This document shows positions 36,515 to 41,069 of a stretch of DNA of 41,069 bases, piece by piece. Both the position numbers and the translations under genes were made by a program. The notes beneath the pieces were generated by a model. The model searched no databases. It had not been told where the DNA came from and worked only from the letters and a program-made list of their open reading frames with translations. How positions within the stretch are numbered: the stretch's first letter is position 1; every line of letters begins with the position of its first letter. The stretch comes from Thalassolituus alkanivorans (GTDB lineage: Bacteria; Pseudomonadota; Gammaproteobacteria; Pseudomonadales; Oceanobacteraceae), in contig NZ_JAJAEL010000035.1 in the NCBI RefSeq assembly GCF_020447205.1, positions 133,848 to 174,916 on the forward strand. The letters are read 5' to 3'.

Positions 36515-37801
36515 ATGGCTGTTCACGTAACCCGCTGCCCACATTGCCAGACCAGCTTTCGCGTTCGCGATGAGCATCTGAATGCTGCCCGTGGCATGGT
36601 GCGTTGTGGCTCCTGCCTGCAGGTTTTTAAAGCTGCCGAACACTTTATTCAGGAAGGCGCTGCGGCCGCGGTAGCCGTACAGCCCAAGACGGATACGGTA
36701 AAAGCCCCGGCGGCCCCTCAGGCCCGTCCAGCCAGCAAACCCGCCGCCAGTCAGCCAGCGATTGAAGAAGATGACGATGATACCGGTCTGATCCACGATG
36801 ATATGGACGATGACCCTATCTCTGACACCCTCGCCGACGATCCGTTTACCGACTTCAATCTGCGCGCTCCCGAAAAGCAGAAACGGCCCAAACCCCGTAT
36901 TGAACTGGAAATGGACGATTCTATTTTCAGCCTGCGTAACGTCAGCAACGACACCCTCGATTTCTCTGACATGGATGCAGAGGACGAAGGCAAAATTAAG
37001 GACGATGATGAGTCCTGGGCCAATGCCCTGCTGAATGACGATGACGACAGCATCCGGCAGATGAAGGAAGAGAAAGTTACCTCCTCACGCCTGAAACTGA
37101 GCGGCAACGACGAATTCAACTTCGACCTGCCACCACCGGAAGAAGATGACTTCCACGGTTTCCTCGATGACGAAGACGATACCGATCAGCACCACAACCG
37201 GAATGACTTCACCCTCGGCGGTGATGATGGCCTGCAAACCGAAACACTGGAAATCAGCCTGCCAGCCAGCAGCATTGCCGGATTACAGGAAGAACCCCTG
37301 CAGCTGGCGAAAAAGCGCCGTCGCAGACTCCCCTGGGGCTGGCTCACCGGGATCATACTGATGCTGGTCGCAGCCGCTGCGCAGACGCTGTATTTCCAGT
37401 TCGACAACTGGGCACGCACCCCACAATGGCGTCCTTATTACGCTCAAATCTGCGCTGCTATGGATTGCCGCCTGCCGAAAATTCAGAACATCCGCGAGAT
37501 GACAACTCAGCATCTGGTTGTCCGGGCACACCCTGACCTGCAGCGTGCGCTGGTCGTCGACACCCTGCTGCTGAACAAAGCCGCTTACGAGCAGCCCTTC
37601 CCGGATCTTACTCTGGTATTCCGTGACCTTAACGACAATATCGTCGCCAGCCGCCAGTTTACCCCGGCTCAGTATCTGTCCGGTGAACTGGCAGGACAAC
37701 ACGATATGCCAAGCCAGGCACCGATTCATATCGCACTGGAAATTGTCGATCCTGGCCCGGAAGCCGTCAGCTATGCCATCCAGATTGTAGGCAACCAATA
37801 A
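36515..37801 (+). CDS. DUF3426 zinc-ribbon membrane protein
   Basis: A 428-aa protein: N-terminal MJ0042-type zinc ribbon (Cys8, Cys11, Cys31, Cys34; CPHCQTSFRVRDEHL), a long acidic disordered region (about 50-255, rich in Asp/Glu), one membrane helix (about 271-291, after KKRRRRLPWGWL), and a C-terminal DUF3426 domain likely in the periplasm. Function is unknown. It is always found near prmA and dusB in relatives, and here follows prmA by 9 bases. Confidence 0.9.
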   Translation: MAVHVTRCPHCQTSFRVRDEHLNAARGMVRCGSCLQVFKAAEHFIQEGAAAAVAVQPKTDTVKAPAAPQARPASKPAASQPAIEEDDDDTGLIHDDMDDDPISDTLADDPFTDFNLRAPEKQKRPKPRIELEMDDSIFSLRNVSNDTLDFSDMDAEDEGKIKDDDESWANALLNDDDDSIRQMKEEKVTSSRLKLSGNDEFNFDLPPPEEDDFHGFLDDEDDTDQHHNRNDFTLGGDDGLQTETLEISLPASSIAGLQEEPLQLAKKRRRRLPWGWLTGIILMLVAAAAQTLYFQFDNWARTPQWRPYYAQICAAMDCRLPKIQNIREMTTQHLVVRAHPDLQRALVVDTLLLNKAAYEQPFPDLTLVFRDLNDNIVASRQFTPAQYLSGELAGQHDMPSQAPIHIALEIVDPGPEAVSYAIQIVGNQ

Positions 37802-37864
37802 TTCCCGGCGGTCAAGCGGCCGCCGTCAGAATTTTTCACACTATTCATACAAAAGCAGCCAACT

Positions 37865-37887
37865 CCCCCTTTATTCAGCAGGGGGTT
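37865..37887 (+). other. Hairpin in the DUF3426-dusB gap
   Basis: CCCCC and GGGGG at 37865-37869 and 37881-37885 pair around an 11-base loop, followed by only TT. It may weaken readthrough into dusB-fis or lie in its leader. Positions 37802-37948 show no gene. Confidence 0.35.
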
Positions 37888-37948
37888 ATGAGTATCATAC
37901 CGCGACTTTTTCGCAGCACATTTTTTGATCAGATTTCAGCGGTTTCGC

Positions 37949-38938
37949 ATGCCTTCGATTGGCCCTTACACACTACCCAATCCAGTAGTTCTGGCGCCAA
38001 TGGCAGGGGTAACTGACCGTCCGTTCCGTCAGCTCTGCCGCCAGTTAGGTGCCGGCCTGGTGGTCGGCGAAATGGTGTCATCCAGTCCGGATGTACGCCA
38101 TACGCGTAAATCACAGCTGCGTCTGGATCACACCGGCGAACCGGAACCGATTGCGGTACAGATCGTCGGCGGAGACCCGGAAATCATGGCTCAGGGCGCC
38201 ATATTTAATGTTGCCAACGGCGCCCAGATCATCGACATCAATATGGGCTGTCCGGCCAAGAAGGTCTGTAACAAGGCTGCCGGTTCAGCGTTGCTGAAAG
38301 ATGAAGCTTTGGTGAAGGACATATTACAGGCGGTCGTCGGCTCTGTTGATGTACCGGTCAGCCTGAAAATCCGCACTGGCTGGGATCCGGACAACCGCAA
38401 TGGCGTGCGCATTGCCCGTATTGCCGAAGACGCCGGCATTGTCTCACTGGCGGTACATGGCCGTACACGGGCCTGTGGTTACAGAAATACCGTCGAATAC
38501 GACACCATCCGCGCGATCAAACAAAGCGTTGGAATACCGGTGTTTGCCAACGGTGATATCACCAGCGCCCGCAAAGCCTTCGAGGTAATGCAGTACACCG
38601 GCGCAGACGGCGTGCTGATTGGCCGCGCCGCTCAGGGTCAACCCTGGATTTTCCGCGAAGTGGCCCACTATCTGGCCACCGGCGAAGAGCTTCCTGCCCC
38701 ACAACTGCAGGAAGTCGAACAGATTTTATTAAGCCACCTGGAAGCGCTGTACGAGTTTTACGGCGACTTTCTGGGCGTACGGATCGCCCGCAAGCACGTC
38801 AGCTGGTACCTCCAGTATCAGAACGGCGACAGCGATTTCCGTACCCGCTTTAACCGGCTGGAAGGCTGTACCGAGCAACAACAGGCGGTGCAGCAGTTTT
38901 TTAAGGATACGATCCGGAAGAAGGAATTGGCAGCATGA
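37949..38938 (+). CDS. dusB: tRNA-dihydrouridine synthase B
   Basis: This 329-aa flavoenzyme reduces uridine to dihydrouridine in tRNA. It has [31 protein letters not shown] with the active-site Cys, [24 protein letters not shown] and [25 protein letters not shown] chose ATG 37949, matching the family N-terminus; TTG 37925 is an in-frame alternative. It overlaps fis by four bases, the conserved dusB-fis operon. Confidence 0.96.
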   Translation: MPSIGPYTLPNPVVLAPMAGVTDRPFRQLCRQLGAGLVVGEMVSSSPDVRHTRKSQLRLDHTGEPEPIAVQIVGGDPEIMAQGAIFNVANGAQIIDINMGCPAKKVCNKAAGSALLKDEALVKDILQAVVGSVDVPVSLKIRTGWDPDNRNGVRIARIAEDAGIVSLAVHGRTRACGYRNTVEYDTIRAIKQSVGIPVFANGDITSARKAFEVMQYTGADGVLIGRAAQGQPWIFREVAHYLATGEELPAPQLQEVEQILLSHLEALYEFYGDFLGVRIARKHVSWYLQYQNGDSDFRTRFNRLEGCTEQQQAVQQFFKDTIRKKELAA

Positions 38939-39267
38939 ACACCGATACATTGAACAGCGAAGTAATCGAAAGAAGGAAGGTTGAGACAGTGACCGATTCA
39001 GCAGACTTGCAGCAATATCTGCGCACCCCGTTAGAAGCGACACAAACCCTGCGCGACAGTGTGGAAAAAGCACTGCAAAACTACTTTGACCATCTTGATG
39101 GTCAGGCCGTAGTCGATATCTACGACATGGTATTATCCGAAGTGGAAGCCCCACTGCTGGAAACTGTCATGAAGTACACCCGTGACAACCAGACCAAAGC
39201 TTCCGTTGTGCTCGGCCTGAACCGCGGCACACTGCGTAAGAAACTGAAGCAGTACGGCATGCTTTAA
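38935..39267 (+). CDS. fis: DNA-binding protein Fis
   Basis: A 110-aa nucleoid protein and transcription regulator. The C-terminal helix-turn-helix [19 protein letters not shown], then [12 protein letters not shown], is nearly identical to Fis of relatives; the dimer core includes [14 protein letters not shown] and [10 protein letters not shown]-like sequence ([14 protein letters not shown]). The N-terminus is about 12 residues longer than E. coli Fis (98 aa). ATG overlaps the dusB stop. Confidence 0.97.
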   Translation: MNTDTLNSEVIERRKVETVTDSADLQQYLRTPLEATQTLRDSVEKALQNYFDHLDGQAVVDIYDMVLSEVEAPLLETVMKYTRDNQTKASVVLGLNRGTLRKKLKQYGML

Positions 39268-39285
39268 GACTTATCCTGAATACTC

Positions 39286-39314
39286 AGCGGCTTTGTGGCC
39301 GCTTTTTCTTTTTT
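39286..39314 (+). terminator. Terminator after fis
   Basis: AGCGGC (39286-39291) pairs with GCCGCT (39298-39303) around a 6-base loop; TTTTT-C-TTTTTT follows. Confidence 0.85.
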
Positions 39315-39337
39315 AAAAACATAGAAAACCTGACCAT

Positions 39338-40969
39338 ATGAGCAACTTTATTCCTGCCAACGAGATCCCCGCGGACATCACCCCTGTACGCCGAGCCCTG
39401 ATCAGCGTGTCGGATAAAACCGGAATCGTCGAATTCGCCCAGGCCCTGCAGGCGGCTGGTGTTGAAATTCTGTCCACCGGCGGTACTTACAAGCTGCTGA
39501 TCGAAAACCAGATTCCGGCGGTTGAAGTATCGGATTACACCGGTTTCCCGGAAATGATGGATGGCCGGGTAAAAACCCTGCATCCGAAAATTCACGGCGG
39601 AGTACTGGGCCGTCGTGGTCAGGACGATGATGTGATGGCCGAACACGGCATCAACCCGATTGATCTGGTCGTGGTTAACCTCTATCCGTTCGCCGCCACC
39701 GTTGCCAAAGAAGACTGTCATCTGGCACTGGCGATTGAGAACATCGATATCGGTGGCCCAACCATGGTGCGTTCCGCCGCGAAAAACCACGCTTATGTGG
39801 GTATCGTGGTGAACAGCAGCGACTACAGCAAGGTGCTGGAAGACCTGAAAGCACACAACGGCCTGACCTACAAAACCCGTTTTGGTCTGGCGCTGAAAGC
39901 CTTCGAACACACCGCCGCCTACGACGGTATGATTGCCAACTATCTGGGCACCATCGACCAGAACGCGGAAGTACTGAGCACTGATAACCGTCTGGCCTTT
40001 CCGCAGACCTTCAACAGCCAGTTCATCAAAGCGCAGGACATGCGTTACGGCGAGAACCCGCATCAGAACGCAGCATTCTATGTTGAAGCCAACCCGGCCG
40101 AAGCCTCAATCGCCACCGCCAAGCAATTGCAGGGCAAAGAACTGTCTTACAACAACGTGGCCGACACCGATGCTGCGCTGGAGTGTGTAAAGTCTTTCGT
40201 TAAGCCTGCCTGTGTAATCGTCAAACACGCCAACCCTTGTGGTGTGTCCGTGGTTCCGGAAGAAGACGGCGGCATCCGTAAAGCCTACGACCTGGCTTAC
40301 GCAACGGACAGCGAATCCGCCTTCGGCGGCATCATCGCCTTTAACCGCGAACTGGATGCCGACACCGCCAAAGCCATCGTTGACCGTCAGTTTGTCGAAG
40401 TCATCATTGCTCCTAAAGTGAGCGCTGAAGCCGCCGCCGTAGTGGCCGCCAAGCAGAACGTGCGTCTGCTCGAATGTGGCCAGTGGCCAGCAGAACGTGC
40501 CGCCGGTCTGGATTACAAGCGCGTTAATGGTGGCCTGCTGGTGCAGGATCGCGATAACGGCATGATCTCCGCCGATGAACTGAAAGTCGTGACCAAGCGT
40601 GCTCCGACCGAAGCCGAACTGCACGATCTGATTTTCGCCTGGAAAGTCGCCAAGTTCGTTAAATCCAACGCCATTGTTTACGCCAAAAACCGTCAGACCG
40701 TGGGCGTAGGCGCCGGTCAGATGAGCCGTGTAAACTCAGCCCGCATCGCCGCTATTAAGGCCGAACATGCCGGTCTGGTGGTTGAAGGTGCGGTAATGGC
40801 ATCCGATGCCTTCTTCCCGTTCCGCGACGGTATCGACAACGCCGCGGCTAATGGCATCAAAGCCATTATCCAGCCGGGTGGTTCGATCCGTGATGAAGAA
40901 GTGATTGCTGCAGCCGATGAAGCCGGCATTGCGATGGTGTTTACCGGAATGCGTCACTTCCGCCACTAA
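39338..40969 (+). CDS. purH: Bifunctional AICAR formyltransferase/IMP cyclohydrolase
   Basis: This 543-aa enzyme performs the last two steps of IMP synthesis. The N-terminal cyclohydrolase domain (about 1-210) shows [44 protein letters not shown]; the C-terminal formyltransferase has [23 protein letters not shown] with catalytic Lys-His, and [33 protein letters not shown]. Full length with an intact C-terminus. purD usually follows but lies outside the window. Confidence 0.98.
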   Translation: MSNFIPANEIPADITPVRRALISVSDKTGIVEFAQALQAAGVEILSTGGTYKLLIENQIPAVEVSDYTGFPEMMDGRVKTLHPKIHGGVLGRRGQDDDVMAEHGINPIDLVVVNLYPFAATVAKEDCHLALAIENIDIGGPTMVRSAAKNHAYVGIVVNSSDYSKVLEDLKAHNGLTYKTRFGLALKAFEHTAAYDGMIANYLGTIDQNAEVLSTDNRLAFPQTFNSQFIKAQDMRYGENPHQNAAFYVEANPAEASIATAKQLQGKELSYNNVADTDAALECVKSFVKPACVIVKHANPCGVSVVPEEDGGIRKAYDLAYATDSESAFGGIIAFNRELDADTAKAIVDRQFVEVIIAPKVSAEAAAVVAAKQNVRLLECGQWPAERAAGLDYKRVNGGLLVQDRDNGMISADELKVVTKRAPTEAELHDLIFAWKVAKFVKSNAIVYAKNRQTVGVGAGQMSRVNSARIAAIKAEHAGLVVEGAVMASDAFFPFRDGIDNAAANGIKAIIQPGGSIRDEEVIAAADEAGIAMVFTGMRHFRH

Positions 40970-40976
40970 GTGGGTT

Positions 40977-41018
40977 GAAAGCGATTGCGCTCGCTGTAGC
41001 GGCGCTCATAACGCTTTC
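40977..41018 (+). other. Imperfect stem-loop after purH
   Basis: GAAAGCG (40977-40983) pairs with CGCTTTC (41012-41018). No T run follows, so termination is uncertain. Confidence 0.3.
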
Positions 41019-41049
41019 TGACGCAGGGGCGCGTAAATGAAATAAAAAT

Positions 41050-41069
41050 CCGTAGGAGCGGGGCCAGCC
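41050..41069. repeat. Possible start of a REP sequence at the window edge
   Basis: GTAGGAGCGGGGCCAGCC resembles the opening of Pseudomonas-type REP units (GTAGGAGCGG...). The unit is cut by the window end, so its palindrome cannot be checked. Confidence 0.25.

Overview
The window is a chromosomal segment of a marine-type gammaproteobacterium. Gene content and order (pilA-pilB-pilC-pilD-coaE-yacG; ampD-ampE next to nadC; aroQ-prmA-DUF3426-dusB-fis-purH; rpe-gph; lapG-lapD) match the Pseudomonadales/Oceanospirillales pattern. A Thalassolituus/Oceanobacter-like relative is my best guess, from synteny only. I see no rRNA, tRNA, CRISPR array, prophage or complete transposase gene.

Layout. 1-4.2 kb: edge of a palindromic repeat element, a small protein with an ADP-ribosyltransferase-like N-terminus, a DUF2798 membrane peptide, a leftward Fur-box-controlled operon of three overlapping inner-membrane genes (DUF3325-like, DUF3649-like, PepSY), and a nucleoside deoxyribosyltransferase. 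4.4-7.9 kb: benE-type transporter divergent from a MocR regulator, then an unrecognised gene; positions 4189-4468 hold no gene I can support. 8.1-10.9 kb: groES-groEL behind a sigma-32-type promoter, and fxsA. 10.9-11.9 kb: a GNAT acetyltransferase between a solo palindrome and a 263-bp paired-palindrome element. 11.9-16.3 kb: rpe-gph, a DUF3530 lipase-like exported protein, and a two-gene unit made of a small chemoreceptor-tip-like protein and a flavodiiron-like di-iron (ODP-type) protein. 16.3-20.1 kb: ampD-ampE divergent from an AGCS symporter-nadC pair. 20.2-26.5 kb: type IV pilus block (tfpZ-like, pilA with a sigma-54 promoter, pilB, pilC, pilD) running into coaE and yacG. 26.6-30 kb: PadR regulator-DUF808 operon divergent from a RetSat/CrtI-like oxidoreductase. 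30.1-35 kb: PCuAC copper chaperone, lapG-lapD, and a divergent tandem-receiver diguanylate cyclase. 35.1-41 kb: aroQ-prmA-DUF3426, dusB-fis, purH.

Themes. Surface attachment is prominent: the pilus assembly genes, the LapG/LapD adhesin-release switch and the diguanylate cyclase lie within about 15 kb. Housekeeping genes fill most of the rest. The best candidate for a little-described system is the chemoreceptor-tip-like/di-iron pair at 14896-16270, which looks like a soluble oxygen- or iron-sensing module with a signalling partner. The palindromic repeat family (three sites) is the clearest non-coding novelty.
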